DNA of 64,000 nt, taken from positions 1 to 64,000 of the forward strand of contig NZ_JAQKGU010000005.1 of NCBI RefSeq assembly GCF_028532725.1, in the 5' to 3' direction. This DNA comes from Desulfovibrio sp. Fe33 (GTDB taxonomy: Bacteria; Desulfobacterota; Desulfovibrionia; Desulfovibrionales; Desulfovibrionaceae). This document shows positions 44,835 to 53,409 of the stretch, piece by piece (within the stretch, counting starts at the first letter, position 1; each line of letters opens with the position of its first letter). The notes under the pieces were generated by a model, which saw only the letters and a program-made list of their open reading frames with translations, was not told the DNA's origin and searched no databases. A program made the translations under genes and the position numbers.

Positions 44835-45284
44835 ATGGACGCATACGACAAGCAGATACTCGACATCATCCAGTCCCATTTCCCGCTCGCCTCACGTCCT
44901 TACGAGGAAGTAGGCAATCAAGTGGGCCTAACCGAGGCCGAGGTGCTTGAACGCGTCCGGGCCATGAAGCAATCCGGCCTGATTCGGCGCATGGGGGCGA
45001 ACTTCACCTCCAAGGCGCTGGGCTGGCAGTCCACCCTGTGCGCGGCGAGCGTGCCCGAGGAAAAGCTCGACCTTTTCGTGGCCGAGGTGAACAAGCACGA
45101 CGGGGTGACGCACAACTACCTCCGCGAGAACGAATTCAATGTCTGGTTCGCGCTGATCGCGCCGGACATGGATGCGGTCGAGGCCATCCTCGATTCCATC
45201 ACCGAGGCCACGGGCATTAAAGTGCTCAACCTTCCGGCGGACAAGCTGTTCAAGATCAAAGTCGATTTCAAGATGGACAAATAA
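44835..45284 (+). CDS. Siroheme decarboxylase subunit, AhbA/AhbB type
   Basis: A 149-residue Lrp/AsnC-fold protein. AhbA and AhbB together remove the C12 and C18 carboxyl groups of siroheme. An N-terminal winged-helix part (YEEVGNQVGLTEAEVLERVRAMK) is followed by the family's IRRMGANFTSKALGW and THNYLRENEFNVWF segments. Only one subunit is in the window, so the partner must be elsewhere; A or B cannot be told here. The ribosome site lies in repeat A3. Confidence 0.8.
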   Translation: MDAYDKQILDIIQSHFPLASRPYEEVGNQVGLTEAEVLERVRAMKQSGLIRRMGANFTSKALGWQSTLCAASVPEEKLDLFVAEVNKHDGVTHNYLRENEFNVWFALIAPDMDAVEAILDSITEATGIKVLNLPADKLFKIKVDFKMDK

Positions 45285-45301
45285 GAGAAACCGGAGGGGC
45301 C

Positions 45302-45628
45302 ATGCACAAGTTGTACAAGATATTGCTCCTCGGGCTGGCCGCAGGCATCCTGAACGCCATCCCCATGGTCTTCCTGGACTCCGACTGGCAGGCCGTGGCG
45401 GCCGTGCTGCTCCACTGGCTGGGACTGGGCATCATCATCGCCTACGCCCGTATGCCTCTCGAAAGCTGGGCCACCGGCATGTTCATCGCCATACTCACCT
45501 CCCTGCCGCTCGGCATCCTGCTCCATCCGGGGAACGCGCTCGGCGTGCTCCAGGTCCTCGGCTTCGCCCTGGTCCTCGGCGGACTGCTCGGCTACACGGC
45601 TGAACGGCTGATCGCCGAGCAACCCTGA
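45302..45628 (+). CDS. Small integral membrane protein
   Basis: A 108-residue protein made almost wholly of four hydrophobic segments (KILLLGLAAGILNAIPMVFL, AVAAVLLHWLGLGIIIAYA, WATGMFIAILTSLPLGILL, LQVLGFALVLGGLLGY). AGGGGCC precedes the ATG. It lies 17 bases after the decarboxylase subunit, hence probably in the same transcript. Function unknown. Confidence 0.65.
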   Translation: MHKLYKILLLGLAAGILNAIPMVFLDSDWQAVAAVLLHWLGLGIIIAYARMPLESWATGMFIAILTSLPLGILLHPGNALGVLQVLGFALVLGGLLGYTAERLIAEQP

Positions 45629-45708
45629 CCGCCCCTCGGAAACCCTTGCGGTCCCGCCCGCGAGCGGGTACACCTTTGCCAGCAAAAACACCAAGCGGAG
45701 TGACGCGA

Positions 45709-46359
45709 ATGATTCTTTCCCCCTCCATGCTCTCGTCGGATTTCGCCAACATGGAAACCGAACTGAAAGCCCTGGAAGCAGCCGGCCTCGAATGGGTCCA
45801 CCTGGACGTCATGGACGGCATGTTCGTGCCCAACATCACCTTCGGTCCGCCGATCATCAAGGCCATGCGCGCCAAGTCGAACCTCTTCTTCGACTGCCAC
45901 CTGATGATAAACGACCCTGGCCGGTACATCGGCGACTTCGCCGACGCCGGGGCCGACCTGATATGCGTCCACGCGGAGGCGTGCACCCACCTGGAACGGG
46001 TCTGCGCCCAGATCGCCGAGACCGGGGCCAAACCCGCCGTGGCCCTCAATCCGCACACTCCGCCCGAAAGCATCCGCTATCTGCTGCCGCAACTCCACAT
46101 GGTCCTGCTGATGTCCGTGAACCCGGGCTTCGGCGGCCAAAAGTTCATCCCCTTCTGCCTGGACAAGGTTCGCGACCTCAAGGCCCTGATCGACGAGGCC
46201 GGGGCAGACACCCTGATCCAGATCGACGGCGGCGTGACCCTGGAAAATGCGCGCGAACTGACCCAGGCCGGCGTGGACGTCCTCGTATCCGGCTCGGCGT
46301 TTTTCAAGCACCCGCCCTACGGCGAACGGCACCAGGCGTTTCAGGACGCCTGCAAGTAA
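45709..46359 (+). CDS. rpe: Ribulose-phosphate 3-epimerase
   Basis: A 216-residue TIM-barrel enzyme of the pentose phosphate pathway. Recognised by LSPSMLSSDFANM, the metal site LDVMDGMFVPNITFG, DCHLMINDP, the loop MSVNPGFGGQ, and IDGGV. The ATG at 45709 follows GCGGAG; an upstream in-frame ATG lacks conserved sequence. A terminator follows. Confidence 0.97.
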   Translation: MILSPSMLSSDFANMETELKALEAAGLEWVHLDVMDGMFVPNITFGPPIIKAMRAKSNLFFDCHLMINDPGRYIGDFADAGADLICVHAEACTHLERVCAQIAETGAKPAVALNPHTPPESIRYLLPQLHMVLLMSVNPGFGGQKFIPFCLDKVRDLKALIDEAGADTLIQIDGGVTLENARELTQAGVDVLVSGSAFFKHPPYGERHQAFQDACK

Positions 46360-46378
46360 CGAAGGCAACTTTCTCACA

Positions 46379-46403
46379 GGGGCTGTCCGGCAGCCCCTTT
46401 TTT
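46379..46403 (+). terminator. Intrinsic terminator after rpe
   Basis: The stem GGGGCTG / CAGCCCC with loop TCCGG is followed by six T residues. Confidence 0.92.
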
Positions 46404-46417
46404 CTTTGAGCGACATC

Positions 46418-48346
46418 ATGGCCCTGGTCAGTTTACGAGATATTTCCATCAATTTCACGGGGACGGTGCTGCTGGACAAGGTGTCCATGCAGATCGAGCC
46501 CGGTGAACGCGTCTGCCTGCGCGGACGCAACGGCGAAGGCAAGTCCACCCTCCTGTCCATCATCGAAGGCGTGACTCCGCCGGATTCCGGCTCGATCGAC
46601 TACGCGCGCGGCTCCCGTGTAGCCATGCTTCCCCAGGAAGTGCCACAGGAACTGGCGGGCACGGTCTACGACATCACAGCCCTGGGGCTCGGCGATGTCG
46701 GCGCGCATCTGGCCGCCTACCACGACGCCGCCCGCGCCCTGGCCGAAGCGCCGGAACCGGATCAAACCCTGGTGGACAGCCTGGAGCGCGCCCAGCACGC
46801 CCTGGAAGACGCCGGGGGATGGCCGCATCACCAAACCATCGAAGCGGCGCTTTCCCACCTCAAGCTCGACGGGGACGAGCTGTTCGCCTCCCTGTCCGGC
46901 GGAACCAAACGCCGCGTGCTCCTGGCCCGCGCCCTGGTCTCCAACCCGGACCTGCTCATCCTGGACGAGCCCACCAACCACCTGGACATCGACTCCATCG
47001 CATGGCTGGAAGATTTCCTCCTGCGGCGAAATGCGGCCCTGCTCTTCGTGACCCACGACCGCGCCTTCCTGCGCAGGCTGGCCACCCGTATAGTGGAGCT
47101 CGACCGAGGACGGCTGACCAGTTGGGACTGCGACTACGAAACCTATCTGCAACGCAAGGATGACGCCCTGGCGGCCGAGGCCAAGCAGAACCACAACTTC
47201 GACCGCAAGCTGGCCGAAGAGGAAACCTGGATCAGGCAGGGTATCAAGGCCCGCCGCACCAGGAACATGGGCCGGGTGCGGGACCTGCTGAAGATGCGCG
47301 AGGAGCGCAAGGCCCGGCGGGAGCGCGTGGGCTCGGTCAAGATGATCGTCCAGGACGCTGAACGCACCGGCAAGCTCGTCATCGAGGCCAAGGACCTGTG
47401 CTTCGGTTACGACGACACGCCGCTCATCTCGAATTTCTCCGCCACGATCATGCGCGGCGACAAAGTCGGCTTCATCGGGCCGAACGGCGCGGGCAAGACC
47501 ACCCTGCTCAAAATCCTTCTCGGTGAGCTGAAACCGCAATCCGGCTCGATCCGCCACGGAGTAAATCTCCAGGTCAGCTACTTCGACCAGCTCCGGGAAC
47601 AGCTCGACGAGTCCCGCTCGGCCCGCTACAACGTGGCCGAAGGTAACGACTTCGTGGACATCAACGGCAACCGCGTCCACGTCATGACCCATCTCAAGAA
47701 TTTCCTGTTCACCCCGGACCGGTCCAAGGTTCCGGTGGGCGTGCTCTCCGGCGGGGAGCGCAACCGGCTGCTCCTGGCCCGGTTGTTCACCCGGCCCTTC
47801 AACGTCCTTGTCATGGACGAACCCACCAACGACCTGGACGCCGAGACGCTGGACCTCCTGGAAGAGCTGCTCATGGACTATACCGGCACCCTGCTGCTGG
47901 TCAGCCATGACCGGGAATTCCTGAACAACGTGGTCACATCGACCATCGGTTTCGAGGGCAACGGCCTGGTCGCGGAGTATGTGGGCGGATATGACGACTG
48001 GCTCCGCCAACGGCCCCGGACGGTTTCGGCCCCGGCTCCGGCCACCTGCAAGGCTGAGCCCGAGGAAAAGCCAAAGGCGGCCAAGCGGAAACTGAGCTAC
48101 AAGGAAAAGTTCGAGCTCGGGAAAAAGCGGGACAAGCTCAAGGAAATGCCCGCCCTCATCGAGAGGCTGGAAACCGAACTCGGCGAATTGCAGGAGCGTA
48201 TGTCCTCGGCCGGTTACTACAAGAATTCCGGTGAAATGATGGCCCAGGACCAACAACGTCTGGAAGCTCTTGAGTCGGATCTTGAAATCGCCTATGAGAC
48301 TTGGGAAGAACTCGAAACCGCCCTTGAGGGCGTGGAGCTGGATTGA
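46418..48346 (+). CDS. ABC-F family ATPase (Uup-like)
   Basis: A 642-residue cytoplasmic protein with two ABC ATPase domains and no membrane part. Domain 1 has GRNGEGKST and LSGGTKRR with DEPTNHLD; domain 2 has GPNGAGKTT and LSGGERNR with DEPTNDLD. The C-terminal part is a Lys/Glu coiled coil (LSYKEKFELGKKRDKL), as in Uup, which binds branched DNA; other ABC-F proteins act on ribosomes. The ATG at 46418 was preferred over a TTG at 46406. Confidence 0.9.
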   Translation: MALVSLRDISINFTGTVLLDKVSMQIEPGERVCLRGRNGEGKSTLLSIIEGVTPPDSGSIDYARGSRVAMLPQEVPQELAGTVYDITALGLGDVGAHLAAYHDAARALAEAPEPDQTLVDSLERAQHALEDAGGWPHHQTIEAALSHLKLDGDELFASLSGGTKRRVLLARALVSNPDLLILDEPTNHLDIDSIAWLEDFLLRRNAALLFVTHDRAFLRRLATRIVELDRGRLTSWDCDYETYLQRKDDALAAEAKQNHNFDRKLAEEETWIRQGIKARRTRNMGRVRDLLKMREERKARRERVGSVKMIVQDAERTGKLVIEAKDLCFGYDDTPLISNFSATIMRGDKVGFIGPNGAGKTTLLKILLGELKPQSGSIRHGVNLQVSYFDQLREQLDESRSARYNVAEGNDFVDINGNRVHVMTHLKNFLFTPDRSKVPVGVLSGGERNRLLLARLFTRPFNVLVMDEPTNDLDAETLDLLEELLMDYTGTLLLVSHDREFLNNVVTSTIGFEGNGLVAEYVGGYDDWLRQRPRTVSAPAPATCKAEPEEKPKAAKRKLSYKEKFELGKKRDKLKEMPALIERLETELGELQERMSSAGYYKNSGEMMAQDQQRLEALESDLEIAYETWEELETALEGVELD

Positions 48347-48846
48347 TGCTGAAAGCCCTGACCATCCGCCACGCGGACATGGACGACCTGCCCGCCTGCC
48401 ACACCATTGAGGCCAACTGCTTCCCGCCCGCCGAAGCCGCCTGGGCCAGCAGCCTGCGCAACCGTATCGAGATCTACCCGGAAGGTTTTCTGGTGGCCGA
48501 ATGGGAAGGCCGCGTGGTCGGCCAGGTGAATGCCGGTTCCACCGACAAGGACGACATCACGGACGAGGAATTCAAGCAGCTCATCGGACACGATCCGGAT
48601 GGCCGCAACATGGTTATCTTTTCGCTTTCCGTGCTCCCCAGCTTCCAGAAGCGCGGCATCGCCGGAAAGCTCCTGACCAACTTCATCGAACATGCCCGGG
48701 ACTTGGGCAAGGCCGCGATCAAGCTGCTCTGCAAGGAGCCGCTCATCCCCTACTACGCCCGCTTCGGCTTCGCTGACGACGGGCTGTCCAGCTCCACCCA
48801 CGGCGGAGCGGCCTGGCACTCCATGACCTTGGTGCTGGGCGACTGA
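48346..48846 (+). CDS. GNAT family N-acetyltransferase
   Basis: A 166-residue acetyltransferase. The acetyl-CoA loop lies in LSVLPSFQKRGIAGKLLTNF, with FGFADDGLS as the C-terminal part. The N-terminal half (DDLPACHTIEANCFPPAEA) is like serotonin/arylalkylamine acetyltransferase-type GNATs. The start overlaps the ABC-F stop by one base (TGATG), so translation is coupled. The substrate is unknown. Confidence 0.88.
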   Translation: MLKALTIRHADMDDLPACHTIEANCFPPAEAAWASSLRNRIEIYPEGFLVAEWEGRVVGQVNAGSTDKDDITDEEFKQLIGHDPDGRNMVIFSLSVLPSFQKRGIAGKLLTNFIEHARDLGKAAIKLLCKEPLIPYYARFGFADDGLSSSTHGGAAWHSMTLVLGD

Positions 48847-48867
48847 CCGCCCGCCCCTCGACAAACG

Positions 48868-48903
48868 AAAAGGCTGCCGGGATAATCCCGGCAGCCTTTT
48901 TTT
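48868..48903. terminator. Bidirectional terminator between convergent genes
   Basis: A 15-bp stem beginning AAAAGGCTGCC with a 3-base loop and its complement ends in seven T residues (48897-48903). It separates the acetyltransferase gene from the minus-strand signalling operon. Confidence 0.93.
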
Positions 48904-48921
48904 CGCCGTCCGCCCGAGAGG

Positions 48922-49350
48922 CTACCACCCCTTGGACTTGAGAATCTCGTTGACCTTTTTCTCGGTCTTCTTTTCCACAATGACCATCTTCTTGGCCTGC
49001 GCCTTCTTGATCTTGTCGGTCAGGGCGTCGATATCCGCGGGCTTCTCCATGAAGTCCATGGCGCCAAGCTTCATGGCTTGAATGCCCGCCTCAAGAGTGG
49101 CCTGGCCGGTGAGCAGGATGACCTGCATGTCCGGATTGCCCTTCTTGATGACCTTGAGCATCTCGATCCCATTCATATCCGGCATCTGAAGGTCCAACAC
49201 GATGGCGTCGTAGTCGCCCGACTTGATCGCGTTGACGGCGTTGTCGGCGTTGTCGGCCGTGGTCACATCCATGCCCCGGATCTCCATCCGCTCGGACAGA
49301 GCTTCGAGGAATTCCACTTCATCATCGATAAGCAGCACTTTTTCTGCCAT
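48922..49350 (-). CDS. Single-domain response regulator (last gene of operon)
   Basis: A 142-residue CheY-like receiver. The acidic pocket is Asp9-Asp10-Glu11, the phospho-acceptor Asp53 (VLDLQMP), with Thr81 and Lys103. A Lys-rich C-terminal helix (KKAQAKKMVIVEKKTEKK) has no DNA-binding domain. It lies 32 bases after the kinase-like gene. It could be the end receiver of the phosphorelay or interact with a protein partner. Confidence 0.88.
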   Translation of the reverse strand: MAEKVLLIDDEVEFLEALSERMEIRGMDVTTADNADNAVNAIKSGDYDAIVLDLQMPDMNGIEMLKVIKKGNPDMQVILLTGQATLEAGIQAMKLGAMDFMEKPADIDALTDKIKKAQAKKMVIVEKKTEKKVNEILKSKGW

Positions 49351-49382
49351 TTCTTTCTTCTCCGATCAGGTATGAAGTTGTC

Positions 49383-50033
49383 TTACGCGGGAGCGCCCGC
49401 GGCAGCAAGCCGCAATTCGCTGGCCCCGGTCCTTTCGTTCACTTCGACGCGAACGCCCATGGCGCGGGCCAGGTCGGCGAACGGTTCGTCATTCCTCAGC
49501 GGCGCATCCTTTCCGGGCACGAAAAGGGAGAACGATGCGCCGCCCTCGACGGACGAGACGGTGACAATCAGCGAGTCGCCCGGTTTCATGGAATCAAAGG
49601 CCGCCGCGAAGGAGGAGTGCAGCAGCCGCGTCAGATCAAAGGGGCACACAGCCATGGACACGGGCTTGCAGTCGCCCATGGACAGCTTGATCTGCCGCAT
49701 ATCGGCAAAACGGGAGGTCAGGGCCACGGCCAGGCTCAGGCCCTCGACCAGGTCGAGTTCACGAACGTCTTCATCCGTGGAGTGCGCGAACGCATTCATG
49801 TTCCGGACAATGGCATCGCCGCGCCGTATCTGTCCCTGAATGGAATTGGCCGCGCTCTTCAGCCGCTCCGGCCGGATGGGCATACCGCGCTCGGCCATGA
49901 GCGTGAAATCCTCGATCAGACCGGCCGCCTCGTTGATGACGGCGAACACGTTCTTGATCTCATGGGACACGGATGCGCTGACGCGTCCGAAAAATCGCAG
50001 CCCGTCGCGGGTCACGCAGGGGGTCTGGCTCAT
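49383..50033 (-). CDS. Histidine-kinase-like protein lacking ATP-binding motifs (possible phosphotransferase)
   Basis: A 216-residue soluble protein. The H-box SASVSHEIKN puts the phospho-His at residue 24, followed by a two-helix HisKA-type dimer (to about 90). In the place of the ATP domain, no Asn box (LTRLLHSSFAAAFDSM), no DxGxG and no GxGL is found. Spo0B and ChpT phosphotransferases have such a plan. The ATG at 50033 is supported by AAGGAG; a GTG at 50039 would overlap it. It is flanked by two single receivers. Confidence 0.7.
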   Translation of the reverse strand: MSQTPCVTRDGLRFFGRVSASVSHEIKNVFAVINEAAGLIEDFTLMAERGMPIRPERLKSAANSIQGQIRRGDAIVRNMNAFAHSTDEDVRELDLVEGLSLAVALTSRFADMRQIKLSMGDCKPVSMAVCPFDLTRLLHSSFAAAFDSMKPGDSLIVTVSSVEGGASFSLFVPGKDAPLRNDEPFADLARAMGVRVEVNERTGASELRLAAAGAPA

Positions 50034-50049
50034 GGTCACTCCTTTGTCC

Positions 50050-50400
50050 TTACTCCGTCGCCTTGTGGATCAGGGCGACGAGATCCTCGAGCTGAATGGG
50101 CTTGATGAGATAGTTGCAGCCCGCCGCGCAGCCCGCCTTGAAATCCGATTCCGAGCCATGCCCGGACAGGAAGATGAACTTCATGCCGGGGTGTTTCGCG
50201 GCCATCCGCTCCATAAGCTCCAGGCCGCTCAACCTGGGCATTTTCATGTCCAGAACAGCCACGTCGTAATCGTTGGCGTCGGCCATCTCCAGAGCCGATT
50301 CGCCGTTGTCCGTCCAGTCCGCTTCCAGGCCGCGGAATCCGAGCCGCTCGGCCATGGCGGAAACCAGTTCCACTTCGTCGTCTACCAAAAGTACTTTCAT
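50050..50400 (-). CDS. Single-domain response regulator
   Basis: A 116-residue receiver: Asp7-Asp8-Glu9, phospho-acceptor Asp51 (VLDMKMP), Ser79 in place of Thr, and Lys100 (YLIKPI). It has no output domain. It starts one base after the histidine kinase stop (50402), so it is its likely direct partner. I used the ATG at 50400; an upstream frame overlaps the kinase. Confidence 0.9.
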   Translation of the reverse strand: MKVLLVDDEVELVSAMAERLGFRGLEADWTDNGESALEMADANDYDVAVLDMKMPRLSGLELMERMAAKHPGMKFIFLSGHGSESDFKAGCAAGCNYLIKPIQLEDLVALIHKATE

Positions 50401-50401
50401 G

Positions 50402-52150
50402 CTATGCCTTGTCTTTCCTGTTGTCTTCGGGCTTGGCCCCCTTGAGAGGCATGACGATGGTGAAGGTCGTGCCCTTGCCCACCTCGCTCTCAACGGTCAT
50501 GGTCCCGCCCAGTTCCTGGACCAGGCCATAGGTGATGGACAGGCCGAGCCCCGTGCCCCCGGACTTCTTCTTCGTGGAGAAGAACGGATCGAAGATGCGC
50601 TTGATGTCAGACTGCGGGATGCCGCATCCGTCGTCCTCCACCACAAAAATCAGATGGTCGCAGGCCGTGTCCCGGGCGGAAATATACAGATGGCCGCCGT
50701 CGTTCATGGCCTGGAAGGCGTTGTTCACCAGATTAAGGAATATCTGCTGCAACTTGCCCCGATCGGAGATGAACGGAGGCAGGTTTTCCGGCACGTCCAT
50801 CTCGATGGAGATGGAACGGTATTCCGCCTCCTTGCGCAGGAAGTCGATGACCTCGTTGGCGAGATCGTTGAACTCGATCTCGTCCATCTCCACGTCGATG
50901 TGCCGGGCGAAGCTGAGCAGCCGCTTGGTGATCTTGCCGCACCGGGCCACGGAACTGAGAATGGAGTCGATGTTTCCGAGCAGCCGCTCGTCGTGGGCGT
51001 ATTCCTGCTTGAAAACAAACAGGTCGCGGATCAATCCGGCCTTCTCGTTGATGATGGCCAGCGGGTTGTTGATCTCGTGAGCCACGCCCGCCGCCAGCCG
51101 CCCGATGGAGGCCATGCGGTTGGTGTGCTCCATGCGATGCAGGGTGCGCGCCCTGGTCTGGTCCGCGATGTATATCTTGTTGACCATGTGGGTGGCCACG
51201 CCCACGATGACCAGCAGGATCACGGCGATGCTCGTTATGAGTATCCAGAGCAGCTCCATGCGTATGGTCTGCAACGGCTTCATCAGCTCACGGGTGCGTT
51301 TGACCACGAGAACGATGAACGGAGTGTCGTGAACATAGGCGTACCCGACCGTGTACTCTTCGCCGTTCGCGCCCCGGACCTGCTGCACGCTGGTCTTCTC
51401 GGAATAGCCGGGAATGGTCAGGTCCACCTTGGTCAGCAATGCGCCGTGCTGCTTGGACGGGGTCTGGATGATGCCGTTGCGGTCCACCGCGAAGGCGTCT
51501 CCGCCGCCCGGCAAATCCAGGGAGGTCAGAATGGAATTGAACTGGTCCGTGTCCAGAGTGGCCCGAAGCATGTAATCCTGCCCGGTCCGATCGTCCCTGA
51601 CCTTCCGCGAGATGACCAGGTGCGGCTCGTCGCGGAACCCGAGAAAGACCCGGCTGATGTAGGTGCCGTGGGTCATGGTGGTGGCGAACCCCTCCTGGCC
51701 GCTGTAATCGCGGCCGAGCAGGTCGTACGGACCGATGTAGGCGATCTGATGCCCCTTGGCATCGATCACGCCGATATCCACGAACCCGCCGAAGCTCTTT
51801 TCCAGGGAGGACATGACCTTGGCCAGGTTTTCCTTGTCGCGCAGCGCAGCGATGCCCTGATTCTGAATCAGGAACTCCAGCGCCTTGGACCGTTCCTCCA
51901 GGAAGTAGGCCACGGACCGGCGGGTGTTGGAGGTGGTCCTGGCCGCGCGGAGCAGATTCTCCGACTCCAGGGAATGCCGGGTGACGTTATAGTCGATGAA
52001 GGCCATAACCATCAGGGGAATGAGAGCCACCAGCGCCAGTAAAATAATGGCGAAGCGCCAGATGCGCCGGTAATCGAAGAGGCTCTTGCCTGCTCCGCCG
52101 TCGCTGTCCGTATCCCAGAACTGCGGTCGTATCTTCTCGAACAATGCCAT
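50402..52150 (-). CDS. Membrane sensor histidine kinase with dCache domain
   Basis: A 582-residue kinase. Membrane segments lie at about 30-55 and 300-325, flanking a periplasmic dCache-type sensor (DIGVIDAKGHQIAYIGPYDL, DRNGIIQTP). The catalytic part has phospho-His358 (AAGVAHEINNPLA), the N-box LVNNAFQAM near 474, G1 DDGCGIP (506-512) and G2 GGTGLGL (531-537). All motifs needed for activity are present. The ligand is unknown. Confidence 0.93.
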   Translation of the reverse strand: MALFEKIRPQFWDTDSDGGAGKSLFDYRRIWRFAIILLALVALIPLMVMAFIDYNVTRHSLESENLLRAARTTSNTRRSVAYFLEERSKALEFLIQNQGIAALRDKENLAKVMSSLEKSFGGFVDIGVIDAKGHQIAYIGPYDLLGRDYSGQEGFATTMTHGTYISRVFLGFRDEPHLVISRKVRDDRTGQDYMLRATLDTDQFNSILTSLDLPGGGDAFAVDRNGIIQTPSKQHGALLTKVDLTIPGYSEKTSVQQVRGANGEEYTVGYAYVHDTPFIVLVVKRTRELMKPLQTIRMELLWILITSIAVILLVIVGVATHMVNKIYIADQTRARTLHRMEHTNRMASIGRLAAGVAHEINNPLAIINEKAGLIRDLFVFKQEYAHDERLLGNIDSILSSVARCGKITKRLLSFARHIDVEMDEIEFNDLANEVIDFLRKEAEYRSISIEMDVPENLPPFISDRGKLQQIFLNLVNNAFQAMNDGGHLYISARDTACDHLIFVVEDDGCGIPQSDIKRIFDPFFSTKKKSGGTGLGLSITYGLVQELGGTMTVESEVGKGTTFTIVMPLKGAKPEDNRKDKA

Positions 52151-52171
52151 GACGCCACCCGGCTTTTACGG

Positions 52172-53389
52172 TTACTTTCCAGCCCGAATCTTATCGTTGG
52201 CCGCCTTGAGCGTCTCGCTCAGGACGTCGATGTCCACGGGCTTGTGCAGGTAGGCGAACGCGCCCAGTTCCATGCACACCTTCCGATCATCCTCCGAACC
52301 GTGGCCGGTCAGGATGATGACCTCGATGTCGGGATGTTCACGCTTGACGCGACGCAGAACCTCGATGCCGTCTATGCCGGGCATCTTCAGGTCGAGGATC
52401 ATGACTTCGGGTTCGTCTTCTTGGACCAGGTTCAAGGCGGATTCGCCATCGTAGACCACGGCCGAGCCCATGTCACGCATCATCAGGCGTTCGGACAGGG
52501 TTTGGACGAACTCGCGCTCGTCGTCAACCAACAGGACCTTGGAAGGCACCTCGAAGTCCATCTTGCGGTAGATATCGGTCTGGTGGAATCCCTTGCCCAC
52601 CTGACACTCAACGGCCAGGACGCCTTCCACATCGGAGACGATGGTCTTGAGTTCGCGCTCCAGCTTCTCCAACAGGAGCACGTGCTTGTTGATGGTCAGG
52701 GTGATGGTGCCCTTGCTCGCGCCCACCTGGACGTTGTGTCCCTCCCTGGCGAGCACGGTTTCGACCCGCGCGGCCAGCAGGAAATCCTTTACGGCAGCGC
52801 GGGAACGGTCCGTAACCTTGACCGCGGAGTTGGAAAGCTGCTCGACGATAAGGTCGGCGGAACGATCCACGCCGGTGGAGGCCACGGGCAGAACCAGATC
52901 GTAGAGGACGCCGGACCACGGGTCGTCGGCTTCCCGCAGGGCCTTGACCCAGGCGGCGCGGTCCTCGTCATCCTTGCGGATGAGCTTCATGGCGTGCTTC
53001 TCAGCGAAGCCTTCCTCACGCTCTGCCACGGCCAGGCGGGCCTTCATGTCGGAAATAAGGCAAACCTTGAGGATGTGGCCGATCTCGGGATCGGGCAACT
53101 GGGAAGCGAACCCGGGAATGATGAGGTTCTCTCCGGCGACCAGCCGCTTCGCCACGGCGAGGCGCATCCAGGCGATGGCCTGCTCCTTTTCGTGACTGAA
53201 GGCGTTGAAGACCGAAGCCTTGGCCTGGAAGGCCCGGGCGATGCGGTCCTCGGCCAGGCCGGACAGCTTGGAGGCGTCGGCCACGATCTCTTGGTCGGTG
53301 ACCAGGCGGCAGTCCGTGGCGTCCACAACGCGCTTGACCACCACTCCGGCCTCGCAGAACAATCCGTTGAACACGGTAATGACAGACAT
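52172..53389 (-). CDS. Cytidylate-kinase-like domain fused to a receiver
   Basis: A 405-residue fusion. Residues 1-185 match the cytidylate-kinase-like fold (VITVFNGLFCEAGVVVKRVV), but the GSGG-type phosphate loop is replaced. Residues 190-270 resemble a BON-like domain, and 282-400 form a receiver with Asp289-Asp290, phospho-Asp333, Thr361 and Lys383. It begins 21 bases after sulP. I used the ATG at 53389. It may sense a nucleotide or bind the SulP STAS region. Confidence 0.75.
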   Translation of the reverse strand: MSVITVFNGLFCEAGVVVKRVVDATDCRLVTDQEIVADASKLSGLAEDRIARAFQAKASVFNAFSHEKEQAIAWMRLAVAKRLVAGENLIIPGFASQLPDPEIGHILKVCLISDMKARLAVAEREEGFAEKHAMKLIRKDDEDRAAWVKALREADDPWSGVLYDLVLPVASTGVDRSADLIVEQLSNSAVKVTDRSRAAVKDFLLAARVETVLAREGHNVQVGASKGTITLTINKHVLLLEKLERELKTIVSDVEGVLAVECQVGKGFHQTDIYRKMDFEVPSKVLLVDDEREFVQTLSERLMMRDMGSAVVYDGESALNLVQEDEPEVMILDLKMPGIDGIEVLRRVKREHPDIEVIILTGHGSEDDRKVCMELGAFAYLHKPVDIDVLSETLKAANDKIRAGK

Positions 53390-53409
53390 ATTGACTCCCT
53401 TTTCTCGCC

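Noticed and set aside
46433-48256. 607-codon open frame on the minus strand
   Set aside because: Antisense shadow of the ABC-F gene, with no motif.
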